NCBI GenBank assembly: GCA_019614645.1
Contig: JABWDB010000013.1
Span: forward strand, 3,710,501-3,774,500
DNA length: 64,000 nucleotides
Reading direction: 5' to 3'
From: Stratiolaelaps scimitus
Lineage: Eukaryota; Arthropoda; Arachnida; Mesostigmata; Laelapidae
Both the position numbers and the translations under genes were made by a program. Shown piece after piece: positions 13,301 to 26,300 of this stretch. Position 1 is the stretch's first letter. Every line of letters starts with the position of its first letter. A model generated the notes under the pieces. It was not told the origin of the DNA, searched no databases, and worked only from the letters and a program-made list of their open reading frames with translations.

Positions 13301-16300
13301 TACTAATGGAGGCGAGCACAAACCGCCATCCTATCCTATTGTTGGGGGGGATGCTCTCAAGACACGACTTATCAGCTCGTCAGGCGGTGGTCAGCTTCAG
13401 CTTCGTTCCAACAGTAGCCAGCTCCCTCTCTCTCTCTCCTACGCATTGCTTAGCGAATCAGCATGCCACTACAATTCGGGTAGAATACATAGATATGGTA
13501 GTCAACAGCTTCTCGTATCGCTCCCTTCCACAGCTATGCAATCATGTGATAAATATAATAGATTGCACACGTCTATGTTAGCCAGAGAGCGAGAGAGCGA
13601 GAACGAATGAAAAATAACGGTGCACCACAATCACCACCACCACCACCAGCACCACGAATACAGACAACATAGTGAGGCACAATGCGAGCCGCTCTGCTGT
13701 TCGTCTATATGCTAGTCTATTGTCACTGATTGGCCGAAACCGAGGGACAAGCCCACACGAGGAACGACGGTGTCCGCCATCTGCAAACGTCCGACGACTG
13801 AGCGAGAGACAAAAGTGCATGGGTAGTTCTTTGTAGAGAGGCGATGCACGATCATGATGACAACACTTTTAGCAGTGCCGCTTCTACAACAACAACAACC
13901 GCAACAACAACTACGACGTTACAACTTCTGCTATCTTCTGCATTACCTATTATGATTATTATTATTGTCATGCTGTTGCAGTGTCACCACTGACGAGACC
14001 GATGTCACAATAATTTCGCATAGCATAATGTATTCCGTTAGACTGTTGATTGTGCACTGACCAGTGCGACGCGATAACTACCGTCCATTATTTTATTTGT
14101 TATCAAATGACTATAACTCATTACGTTTATTATTATTATTATCTATAATATTAAATATTATTATTATTATTAATATATATTAGCTATTACAACCGTTTTG
14201 CCTTCCATTCGCTTTTTCACCTGTCGTTTTTTTAATCATTTTTCCTTCAGTAATTTCACCACTAAACTTCGGGAGGTTATACTATTTGTCACGTGCTAAT
14301 TCAGCGTTAGCCATTTTTATCATACTACGGTAGTGACAGCATCATCGGTCACGTGCATCAGGAAGTCCTGATAATTGTTGATGGTGATATTTCATTTTTA
14401 CTGGCTCTTTGCCACTGTGGCAATCTGTTGTTGTGGGCGCTCCGCACTTTCTAACGTATGTATACATATATACTTCAATGGTTGTTATCGGATCGAAGTT
14501 GCTAAGAGTCGCCAGTTTTCGATGCGGTATCGTGCCGAAGTACCCAAATGTAGCCATGGCCCTATGGAGAAGACCGAGAGAGAAATTCCTCCAGGTCAGC
14601 TTTCATGTTTTTGTCTATTTTTGTTCACCTTTCACTCTGACTGTGTTCGTTGATGTCGTCGTCGTCGTCGTCCTGGCCACGTCACTCCTTTGAGCGATTT
14701 CATCGGAACACACACGGTACCGCTATCGTTGCTTAGATATGATAATCGGGCGGACTTTACGAGATAATATCGCCGATAGTCATTTCGGATTCGAGTTTCG
14801 AGGAGTTGCCGAATTATCGGCTCAGTGTACTTTGATGTATACTCGTGCTCGAAATGATTCAGACATTTGACAATGTGATTGTTGTGCTGTTACGTTTGTT
14901 CATTTACGCCATTGCAGGCGTTTCCATACGGTAAGCGATTTTGGCAAACGATTTCGTTGTAGATCGATACCCCGTTAGCTTGTACGATGAGTCCGGATTT
15001 CTTATCAGTCAGTACAGATTGCCCAATCTATGCAAATGGGTCGATGTTACACGTAGCTCGAGAGGGAGGGAGAGAGAGAGTCGCACATATTTGGTGCGAC
15101 ATTTACCTTCACTAATTAAGTGTTAGTGGGACTCATCGAGTAGATACAGCTAGCCGATAATCGTTAATGTAATTAACGCGCAGGGACATGACAATTAGAG
15201 TGACGATCGAGAGTCGTCTCTATGCTGCCGTTGGGCAAGTTTCGACCATAAAGCAGACAAGATTAGAAAATCAATCAAGTACACAGATACACAGCATGGC
15301 TTTGAGGGAATATTATACTGTAAAAGGCATATCTAAATATTATGCTCTTCTTGCTGTTATCTTACGTATGCGATTTCAGGATGTCACCGAGGAGTTGATC
15401 TTCGAATCGATCGAGAACACTTCAGGAAACGGCTCAGACTATGGAAGCTGTGAGGAAAAAGATCCCGTTTATGAGGAGGTAGAGTGTTCTACTGTTCGAT
15501 TTATTCACTATTTCAATATATTGCCATGTTCGTTGAGGCAGTTTCTGGCCTTCGTGCTCGCCCGAAAATAGATGCATGCTAATCTTCAGCAGATGGGGAG
15601 ATCTTTTCGTTCAGTTCTGCGAAATTGATTGGTGATTATTATATTTAATAATTACACGCAGAATTCTCTCTCTCGAAGAACGAACGTCGCCCTGCTGAGT
15701 GGACGCTGCACATCGCTGGGCTTCGACAAATTCGTCCGTCCGCTTGTCAAAAAGTCTGTTAGATCTACATTGATTCCATAATCACTTCAACTGCTCATCA
15801 TTGATGTCATATATAACACGCTGCAACCCTGTGTCCGTGTGTTCTTTTGTAGGTGGAAACTGAGGAGGAAATCTACGCAGATTGTTCAATAAAAACTCAT
15901 GCGGCGGCCCATACTCTAGAAACGGCGGGAGATCCCGCCGTCACTCAACAGGCTCCGCTGGCCCCAATGGGTGGTGCATCAGGGTCGCCTGCCACGCGAT
16001 CGCCTGTGGATTCATCAATTACATCGGATCTGTCGCGTGATATGCTTGCCTCGCCTAACAGTTCACAGCATTCACACTACGATCATTCAAACTCAGGTTT
16101 GTAACCAGTAAACGCCTCAACACCTGTTCATCTGTATATATATATATATATCATTCGCTGCCTTGGCCCGACACATAAATGGCGTGGAATTCGGTCTAGT
16201 TGATATCTATTGCCGTAAATTTCCTAATTATCTGGCAACGTTTACCAGCACGCGCTAAACTATGACTAAGCATGTCTAATATATGGATCTCTAAAGATAA

Positions 16301-16694
16301 CAGTCATTAGAGATCCATATATTAGTATGTGTAGGACTATCAATGTTGACGTTCGTTCATCATAGAGAACGTGATCGAGGACATAGGATTTCTTTCATAA
16401 ACGCGTATATATTTTCATTAAATTTAATTAAATTTGGGATTCTATGACTATTCTATGACTAATTTCACAGCGTTTCACAGCTTTGACACGGCCAGCGTTA
16501 CGTATAATGCGTACGGCCTTGCCGAATTCGGCCGTACTATCTAACAAGAGGTTTAGCAACCCTGGATTGACTATCGTAATGTCTACCTTGATCTTAACAT
16601 GAAACCCTTCAACCCTTGGTTATTCTCTACCCCCCGTCTGATTAGTAACAAGCTGGCACTTAAAAATAGCGCTGTTGTTGCTGCTGGCGCCGTG

Positions 16695-16778
<84 letters not shown>

Positions 16779-17780
16779 GTGATAGCTTTGCTTATTTAAT
16801 CGCTCACGTTGAGTAGGCATACTTTTCGATACTATGGCCACAAGTGATCCCCTTCCGTGATTTGTGACCGCACCATTTATTTCAATCGCCCTGCTCGCCT
16901 GCCCACAGCTTGCAAAATCACCACTGTAGCAAATTATCCCAATTACATAAGTCTAAACTATGTATATATAGAAAGAAAAGCTCGCTGTTAAATATTTGGC
17001 CGCACAAACAAATCGTGAGTGATGACGAGAAGCTGTCCGCTTGTGACTCCAACCGCAACTAATCGAGAAAATAGATCAAATCTCACATGAAATCATACAT
17101 TAATGGATGACCCCCTATTTCGATTGGTGCCGCATTTAGTACATGAACACGTGCGTAGTGTTATATTATGGATCACTCTGAGTTTGAGAGCCAGCCTTTC
17201 AAGTATGCATATTGAGTAATTGACAAATTCACGGATCATTTAAGAAATGCGAATCCAGGAATTGTAGACGGTGTTGCTGTTGTTCGAGGGTGATGCAATT
17301 TAACGAAAGTGAGGGTAACCTGTATGAGCTACAAAGAAAAACTCATACAGAGCAGAATAGTAGGCAGCCTAGATCAAGAGCATTTATGTAGTGGATTGTT
17401 ATTATTATAATTGTTATAATTGTTAGGGGTTATTATTATTATTATTATTATTATCATCATCGTTTTCTAATGTCGAGAGTCTTGAAAGAATCTCGCTCTG
17501 CTCAAAGCAGTATATCAAGTGGTGACCAACTCGGTAATTAAATTAAGAATGGAAACAATGCACTGAACGTAGTTCACTACGAATCAATCAAATCGGTCAA
17601 TTTTTTTCTCGTAGCCAGAATCATGATTGAAGGAAGTCCTTCCAGCAGCAGCACGGTGAATGAACTGTTGAATCTGTGTTGCTACGCGGATTATGGTTGG
17701 TTATATATATATATAGATATATAGTAATTGTGTTTGCGAAATTTCACGCAATAAATAGCGATTGTTATTATTGTAATGTG

Positions 17781-17813
<33 letters not shown>

Positions 17814-18100
17814 TGTCTATTATACCTTGGTGCATGTTGTCGTTGTTGGACAGCGCCATTTGATGGATTCGTTTGTTCGTTCCGGCATGATGGTGATGCT
17901 GCTGATAATCACTAGCCACACCATAGTGTGGGGTTCACTGCTATCAAATCTCAATGAATTCACAATAGTGCTTCACGGCGACACTGTTTATACTATCCCA
18001 TCGAAAATAGATGCATTGGGGTGCAGTCGTCCTCGGTGGTATTGATCATTGCGCGACGTGATCTGAAGACAAATTATACGCGGTCGCCTTCAAACACCCA

Positions 18101-18136
<36 letters not shown>

Positions 18137-18382
18137 AGTCTTGTCATATTCACTTCTACGACAGACGTAGCATTGCGTTTACCAAGTGTATGAATTGTAT
18201 AATAACAATCATAATAATAATAATCGAGACACAACTATATTATCTGCTTTTCATCAATAAGTCCTTATAATTGCACTTGACAGTGGAGTGTGTATGCAGA
18301 CAAGTACGAATTGACTGTGCATCGAACTTCGCCGAATTATTAGCCTTCAATTCACAAGTGTTTATACCAGTGTAACATCTAT

Positions 18383-18420
<38 letters not shown>

Positions 18421-21400
18421 TAGATGGATGTAGATAGATGGATGGATATCTATTTGCTTTGAATAGTATTTGAAACATTTCGATTAATTTAAATCGTCTT
18501 TGCCACATTGGAAATGTAGATACTTTCACCTCCGTCGATTGCTTCGATTCGAAACAATACAGGATGCATGTCAAGGTTTTTCACATAGATGATGTTATCA
18601 CTCCATGCCGCCATCATACAGGCGCGATATTCGAAGATCTTCAGAAAAACCAATATGTCTATCAATCCTTAAATGCTTGAGCCTGAACGCAGTAAATACG
18701 TGCTCTTGGCAATAGCGTGTTTTCTACATGGTATTATGAAGGCAGCCGATTAGCACTTCGATTTACCTGCATGCATCTACGCGATTAACGCTTCTTTAGC
18801 TTCTTGATTAATTATAAAGAAACTTATGAAAATTACTACTTACTATTAATTATTACTACTACTTACTTAAATTACTATTACTAGTAATTAATTATTACTT
18901 ATGAAAATGCAGAAACGGTTGATTAATTAACTATGTCGTACTCGCACTCGGCTGTTTCGTTGTAAACGTTCGGGGAGCTCTCAGTTGAGCGGTGTCATTG
19001 TGGCCTGTTTCGGCCGTGGCAAAAGGTTTTCCGACGAAATATATCGGCAATTACACCTTGGGTAGAAGGTCTTGATGTAAGCTTTCCCATACCGCTGTTT
19101 CAGATCGTCGCCATGTGGACACAATGACGACGGGGTGTTACCAGGAGCTACCCGCTGCTAGTCACCGCTGGTTTTGATTTTTTTTTTGTTAAGATCATCC
19201 AACTTCCAGAGATCAAAAACAGGAAATGTATGATCACACTAACCTGCGCACATGATTGCTCCGCAGTGGTCAATCATTCATCGTGTGGAACAGATACTGT
19301 CTAGAGTTTCTTCAGGATTATAAGATATGAAAAATGATTACTGATATTCTGCCCATTAAGTATTGGCTACGTTCGTCTTTTCAATTACTTCAGCATTGTC
19401 CGACCCGGAGTGCGACAGCGACCTTCTCCTCAAATGTTCGTCTCCAGAGGAAGAGGACGATTTACTTGGCGAAATGCAATGCAAGCAGGACATTGAGGGT
19501 ATCGACGAGATACATGAACGCTCTGGGGAGCAAGGGCGGTCCGGGCAACAAGTTCAGAGAGAAAAAACTTCTGCCACACAGGCAAAGCCCCAGGAGGCTG
19601 AAAAGGAGGTCAAGGAACAGCGTAAAACTCCAGATCCTCACAACGCTCTCAGGCCACCTATGAACGTGAGTCCGCTTCTGGTCATCTTTACCATATATGC
19701 CGTATTCAAGCCGTTTCCTCTCATTGGACCATATGCAGGTTATCCCTCAGTCGACATTAGCATACAGGGCTGCTCGTGACTGTTTATGGTGACGCGAAAG
19801 TTAGCAATGCTACTTCCCACAACCTATATGGTGTACGTCTGTTGCTTGTGGTGAGAGAGTGAATCACAATATATTGAACTTTAATTGTACTTTGATAGGT
19901 GAGTTACAGCGATTTTTAATGACTACGATGAAACGGGGTGAAAAGTGTATACTGTGTACGATGAATTATGCTAGGCGTTTTAGGCATATGTGATATTCAA
20001 TGAAATGCGTTTGTAAAATGAGAATTACTTCGCGCATTAGTTATATGAGCTCCGCGCAAGAGGCGAAATTGAACAGTGTTCCTTAATTGATATTCTTAGT
20101 TGGACCCGAAGAAGCTAATGCCACAGGCCTTGAAGCCGATCTGCGGCGAAGAAACCATTATTGCTCGGGAAATCCGCCTGCAGAAAGAAAGGGAGAACGA
20201 AATTCAAAAGGAGAGACTCGAGGCTCGCCGTAAAGCCGAGGAAAAAATTGGACATCTTTCCAATAGCACTGGAAATCTACTCGTAAGTAACAACAGAGGT
20301 GAAGTATAACCTTAATTAACATATCTACGTATTTGAATATGATGAGGCTGCTTGAAACATACGTGACCTGTTGAATTATTGATATATTGCATAGTAAAAT
20401 GATTGACGTTCCACGCTTTTTGAGGCGTGTTGAACAAAATTCATTTTTAAATCGTCGCATTTATAGCACCAATGAACGACTGCTATTTGTTATTGCTGAT
20501 TAGAGGGTGTTGCCCATCATCACTATGGGTGAACTACCATAGTGACATGTCGTCGAATACCTGAGCGAGCAAGCAACATGTTTTAACTAATAAATAACAC
20601 CAATTCCAAAGATAGGTTGAGACAAACCAGGAAATATCTTGTAAAATGCTTTTATTTTTACGGCAAATATATAAGTAATTAGCAGAATAGCGTAAAATCG
20701 GCCGGACAAGCTAACCCCATAAGCTTATCGTCAATCAAGAGCCTGTGAGGCACATAAGACACTCTACAATCAGATCACACGTTCATTCTATATGATAGGA
20801 GTAAATTCACCTCAAGAAGGATCAGAACGAGATGTGAGATACACACGGTCACTTTTATATTGTACTAGCGAGAGGATCTGCCTGCCGGTGGTGAAACCAC
20901 TCACCCACGGGGGCACATCGAACCAAAGCACATAATCCCACAGTATCGAATGAGTGCGAAAATTTGAGCACTCATTCGAAACCTTAGGCATCTCACTTGA
21001 TTCGTCATTTATGTTTGTTACTCATATTTCGCTTTTAGGAGGACCGTCCCACTTTTAAGACCAAATCGCCTTCGTGCAGGCCATTGGCTACTTCTACACC
21101 AAAGGGTATCAGGGTCAGCGACGCTGGTGCTTCGAAAATTGAGGACGAGATCCGACAGCTGAAACAGCGCGAAGAGGAGCTAAGGCGGGTTCGCGAAAGC
21201 CTCCAGTTGAAGGTTCAGAAAGATCGGGAATTGCAGATGCAGAACAAAGAAGTCCACATCAAGGAGGACAAAGAAACGGAGAAAAAATTCGACGTTACTA
21301 AAGCAACGGCCACTCCCCTATCGCGGGGCGTCGTCTCGCCCACAAGTACGTGTGCTTTTCTGTCTATATTTCTCGATAGTCGCCGTCTATCTGCTGGTCC

Positions 21401-23396
21401 GAAAACCTCGTCAACATATTTCTAAATTCGTTTTGACTTAATAATTACATAAAAGATGTGGCTAATCCTATGCAGTGCTATATGCACGTCTAGCCAATGA
21501 ACCTGCCAACTGAGCGACTTCACTGTAGATTGCCTAGCATAAGCTGCGCTTCTCCCTTTGCAGTGAAACATATCGGACGTCGTCAGATCAAGGTTCGACC
21601 TCTGGACGATGGCGATGAGGTGCCTGAGACCACGGTGTACTCGAACGAGACTCCAATCGAACGCGAGATCCGTTTGGCCAAAGAGCGTGACGAAGCGCTT
21701 CGCCGCGAGAAGGGTCTGCTCACTGGCAAGGGACGTAGAGACTCGGTTGACTCGTCCTCGATTCTTTCGGAGCGTTCGACGACCTCGTCCGCTTCTTCGT
21801 CTTGTTCGGATCTACCGCCGACAGCCTCCCGAAACGCGGTCCGCCACACCGTCACTTCGAAAATTCAAAAGGAGATCGAAGAGCAGACCCGCAAAGAGAT
21901 GGAACTGAAAAAGGAGGGCGTCATTCGCACAATTTCAGTGGAGCGCAGTGACTCGAAGGTAGCCAAGATCGGTCAAAACGACGGCGCTGACAGTGCCCAC
22001 GCTCCGCGTCCGAGGACTTTTTCCTCGGGATCGTCGAGTTCAGGGACGTCATCTCTTATCGCAACGGCCTTCCGGCGTCCCGGCTTCGGAACCGTCACCC
22101 GAGGTATTAGCATGCAGAAATTCATTGCTAGCCAGGGTAGGGACGTTGTGCCAGCCGGCCCAATTGAGCCTCGCTGGGCAGATTCCGGCCGATCTCGGCT
22201 TGAGACTGGCTCGGTAAACCTTGAAAGGAAGTCGGTGTCGACTCCTCGCCGCGGCCTTGTCACCGCTGAAAGTAAGATTCAGCAGGAACTTAAACTCTTC
22301 AAAGAGCGCGAAAATGAGTTAAGGTTCGTATACCGTATTTGAATTTATAGATATATATGTATATGCTCATTTTTAGATCGACAGGTCTTTACGAATCTAC
22401 AGCACCGGGACCGAGTGGCTGTCTCGATATGACCTGCATATCACCTCTCAGATTCCACCTGAAAGTCTGAAAGCTTGAGCTAGCTTGTATCAGTGCATGT
22501 TTTCTTCTGAATTTTTCCACTTGCACTGAGTTCGTACCCATTCCCATTAACCTGTTTTTCATAACATCTCTTCTCAATTAAAAATTCTCCAACCACCGCT
22601 ACCGGCTTTATGCTGATGTCGTTGTTGCTAAAATCACCTTCCTCTTGACCACGTTCCTTCAGGCGCATGCGCAAACTGGGCGGATCCCAGCCAAATCTTA
22701 GCAATCTATCGGTGTTGGGAGATATCTCTGCAGACGGCGACGAGAAGAAGAAGAATGAGGATGTGGATGATGACGATGAAGGCGACGGTCAGGAATCCTT
22801 GAAGGGAGCGCCCCTTTATCCTTCGCTACGGCAGCGGGTACTCAGCAATCCCAATCTTCTTGACTGTCTCGACGAACCCTTTAAGGTGCGATATAAAATC
22901 ATTATTATTATTACTTATTATTGTTATTATTATTATTGTTGTGGGCCGAAATACGTCATCAAGTTATTAAATGAATAACTGTAGTCCACTTATTATTATT
23001 ATTATATTATTACTATTGTAAATGTTTCCTTTTCTAGTAGCGTTAGAGTCACTTAACCGCTGCGATGACGACAATGAATGACATTTTGTGCATCCGGAAA
23101 ATCCAGTGTGTCTCAAGACGCGAACGTCCTATTTCACGTAACGGTGTGCAATACGCCCATCAGGTCGATGAATTTAGCGGCCGATTATTTCAGCGATAAA
23201 AACAAGCAAAATGGCCACATTGTAGCCTTCAAGAGTACACCACATCTAATGACTGTATGTATTTCGCTTCGTTTCGTTTTGTATTCACTCGTGCTCGACA
23301 CAGGCCCCAGAAGCGTCGGCAGCCACCGCTCGAAAAAAGAGCGCAATGGTCGCTCAATGGGAAAACCGTATCCGCCAAATACAGGAGTCGAAGTAA
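5476..23396 (+). CDS. AKAP2-C/MISP-family-like protein, multi-exon, 5' end incomplete
   Basis: Exons joined in phase: 5476-5723, 15380-15478, 15853-16096, 19394-19665, 20100-20282, 21039-21345, 21564-22323, 22663-22885, then a penultimate exon ending 23254 and a last exon 23304-23396 (stop TAA). Each junction has an AG acceptor and a GT donor and keeps the frame, except the join into the penultimate exon. Its start is unresolved; a small extra exon near 23.06 kb is possible. The protein has five charged helical units, for example TPIEREIRLAKERDEALRR and SKIQQELKLFKERENELRR, and ends SAMVAQWENRIRQIQESK. This resembles the C-terminal domain shared by AKAP2/PALM2-AKAP2 and MISP, which act at the actin cortex and anchor kinase A or organise the spindle. 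The rest is low-complexity, rich in S, E, Q and P. The first exon with the start codon was not found. Kinase-A anchoring here is not shown by the sequence. Confidence 0.72.
6228..6259. repeat. (TA)n microsatellite
   Basis: About 16 uninterrupted TA units inside the long intron. It produces a spurious YIYIYI reading on the minus strand. Confidence 0.9.
7334..7371. repeat. (TA)n microsatellite
   Basis: About 19 TA units inside the long intron, next to a stretch rich in CG and GA. Confidence 0.9.
16276..16325. repeat. Perfect 19-bp inverted repeat, 12-nt loop
   Basis: Left arm 16276-16294 (CTAATATATGGATCTCTAA) is the exact reverse complement of 16307-16325. The stem is AT-rich but not a simple repeat. 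It lies in an intron on the transcribed strand, so the nascent RNA could fold here. The stem is shorter than a typical microRNA precursor. Confidence 0.9.
16695..16777. repeat. Long (TA)n microsatellite
   Basis: About 41 TA units without interruption. Likely polymorphic, and prone to cruciform extrusion or assembly error. Confidence 0.95.
17787..18419. repeat. Cluster of three (TA)n tracts with ATT/GATA-like repeats
   Basis: Three (TA)n runs of roughly 27-32 bp (near 17787-17813, 18103-18134 and 18389-18419) within 640 bp. The last runs into imperfect AGATAGATGGATG units up to about 18450. All are intronic. Confidence 0.85.
20283..21038 (+). other. Intron with a 12-bp perfect inverted repeat
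   Basis: A 756-bp intron between two phase-0 exons of the AKAP2/MISP-like gene. Its only distinct structure is TCGAATGAGTGC at 20946-20957, repeated as its exact reverse complement at 20968-20979 with a 10-nt loop. No other signal was seen. Confidence 0.6.
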
Positions 23397-26300
23397 TATG
23401 TCCATGTGGAGTTGGACACCGTCGCCGTCAAGCCCCTAACAAAAACCTAACGACGGATTGAATGAGATACGGAGGTCAATAGGAGAAGAACGGCGGCTTC
23501 CATCTCGTCTCACATCCTTCCGAGATGTACAATATAAAGCCAAATGTGTGATTTGCGTCGCCAGCTGCTGAGCGTGCCTAACTGCAGCATGCGAACAGGG
23601 CACCTTTCACCTGTTTCACCTGAACAGGCAGTGAATCATTTTCGCCCATACAAATGCCACAATATGTCAATGTTTATGGATTCTATGTAAATTTCAAAGA
23701 CTTCAGTGAAATTCGACATAGGGCGGAATCCGCCCTACTGCCAAAAGGCAGCAACAATAACAACAAGCTTGGTGGAAGGCCACAAACAAGGCACGTTCAG
23801 CATCTTGTGTGTGCGTATGTGTGTGTTTGAGTGTCCGTCTATGTATGTTTGACGTCTCATCGTTACGATGGTGGAGTGGGGGCCGGCCCTCTGTAGACCT
23901 GGATGCTACAGTGAGCTGTGACCTTTTCCACCAAGCGCCACGGCCTGATCCAGCTGGCCAATTCGGATTCTGCGTCGATCCGGCTCGCCCGGTCCTCGGC
24001 CCAGGCCCGTGGCATCGTAGATCGTTTGACGAGCGCACGAACGTATCCCATGACTTTTATTTGTGTTTGCTGTTTCAACCCTGGCCGCTGCATAGCCCCA
24101 GATCGGCAAGCCTCGAAGAGGCGCGTTCTAGTGACGCTACGGGCCGCTATAGTGACGCGGCTGAAGATATGAAAAATCATGACCGTGTTCCGCTGTTGCT
24201 CGTACCTGTGGGCAAGAGAGATCACCAGTGGCACAAGCCGACGAAGAGAGCGGCCGTAACCGAAAAAAAACGTACGGTGACACACTGATTGCAGACAAAA
24301 ATGCTATGCAGCCAGCCACGAACACGCCAGATATATATTATATAAATATATATATATAGATATATATTTGTGTCGCAATTGCAATACCAGCAAACACAAC
24401 ACTGCAACGTAATAATCACGAGCATTTAATTGATGATAATTGAATAAATAAATGAATAAACAATTGAAAAATACCGTGCAGCATGTCCCCGGCTTCGCTG
24501 CAAGCGAAGCCGCCTCGGACGAGCGTACCCTATTTTTAGCCTTTCAACTGCATCGACCCGTTCAGTGACGCCCCGTGCAATCTTTAGCTATATATATCTA
24601 TTCGTGTGAGCATGGTTTTTTTTTGCTACGAATAATAATGATATTATTGCAATCATATTTTTGTATTTTAATTCGTTGATTTCGTAATGCCATTTTCATA
24701 CGATATCAGCAATTCATGGTTGGCGCTGAGATATAATGATGATCATTGTTTTTCCTTTTCGATAGATATATAGATATACACATCCCGATCGAGCACGAAT
24801 TGTCGTTCTCCAGTATCAATCAATCAATCTATATATATCTATTAATAATAATAATAATATAATACGAGAAATACCGTGCTTCAATTGTGCCTGCCAGCCC
24901 TATATATGTGCGCTTTCCGCCCATATTGCATAAGTACCGCATATATATATATATATTTTTTTTAGATATATATATTTTTTTTTTCTTTTCTGTGTACTTC
25001 CCTTAGTCTTCGTGACTGAGGATGCTGTGAGCTCTGCAAAACGAGCAAAGAAAGAAGAGGCCAGACGCGTGTTTGAGCAACTTATAAATAGAGATGTGAA
25101 CGTGGCATCAGACGAGATGCCCCGGAAGAAGTTGGAACCGGATGAAATATGACCAACACGTTGATACGATACAGCAGAACTGTACAACAAGTAAATGATT
25201 GATAACGAACGGAGGAGGTGAGGTTTGACGAGAATTATTCAAATAAAGATAAGAGAATATGGTATTTTTTCAGAACATATTTCGTAAGTGTAGTATTTGC
25301 TTTTTAGGTAGATGCGTACTCTAGAAATTAGCTCGGGTGTTCAAGCTGGCCAGTCGTGTGCTCCGTTACTAGCTGTCTACTCGAAAAGGTAACACAGTAC
25401 TGGACTTAGTTATAGCTAAATTTTATCCTGTGCAGCTGCCTCCTCAGAGTGGTAGAATACCCAGAGGAAAAACATTCGATCAGATTAATTATCGGCCTAA
25501 ACCTTGACGCCTTAATACTCTGTTCATGTATCTTGTGATTCAGACACGTGCCGTAATGTGGCTCGAAAAAAAGAGTCACTAAACGTGCTGATAATAATTA
25601 GTAAGAATAATAATGCTAGCAGTGTATAAACATGATCGTGAGAGCCGAAGATTAAGCTGAGCCATTCAATTGAAGAAAGCCCTCAGCCAGTTAAGTACAT
25701 CGTAAAAATACGAAGACCACATGTTACCGTTAACCGCCTCGGTTAGTCTCTTGGCTTGAGGCTTAACTACGACGCTATAAGAATACATAAATAATATATA
25801 AGATATATTATCGTTTCTTTGCAGATTTATTCAAACATACCGTAGCTAGGAATTTCTAGGGATTATGGGGGTGAGGGGGGGGGGGTGAGGACGACAATGT
25901 CCCGAGGAAGGCGATGGCATTGCCTCTCTGCACAGCGAGGGACAGGCGCTGCAGGAGGAAAGAGCCAGCGCGCTTGTCCCCGGTGGCGCGGATCAGCCTA
26001 TGGTAGACCCCCTCGAGGAAGTTCGCAGTGAGATGGCCGTGCCCGCCCAAGGTCTCAAAGGCAAATATATTATCGTTTGTTAACAACGAATGGTAAAAAT
26101 GTACCGAGATCTTATTTTTCTTGGCATGAATCGCAAATTTTTCAAAGCTCAGATAAAGTCGTTGAGAATTGTTGAACACGACATGTCCTACGAAACAAAA
26201 AGGAGGTGTCACTGCTCATTAAGCGACTGGAGCCAAACGAAAGTTCAGGATGCTTCCTGGTCTCGACTGTCCTTTCCTGGTACAACCCAATGCATAATAT

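Larger units (their letters stand above)
5724..15379 (+). other. Very long intron of the AKAP2/MISP-like gene
   Basis: This 9.7-kb interval separates two exons that join in phase 0 (after NIAQ, before DVTEEL). Both strands were read; only short unsupported frames appear. It carries many simple repeats: (TA)n at 6228-6259 and 7334-7371, (TTA)n near 6043-6063, (TAA)n near 9369-9391, and (TTA)n runs around 14128-14180. The part from 6.9 to 13.8 kb is richer in CAG, CGC and GA tracts than the flanks and could contain alternative first exons or enhancers, but I cannot prove either. Confidence 0.55.
16097..19393 (+). other. 3.3-kb intron of the AKAP2/MISP-like gene, rich in simple repeats
   Basis: Lies between exons that join in phase 1. 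It holds a perfect 19-bp inverted repeat (16276-16325), a long (TA)n tract (16695-16777), (TTA)n at about 17433-17456, and three further (TA)n tracts near 17787-17813, 18103-18134 and 18389-18419. No coding signal was seen on either strand. Confidence 0.6.
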
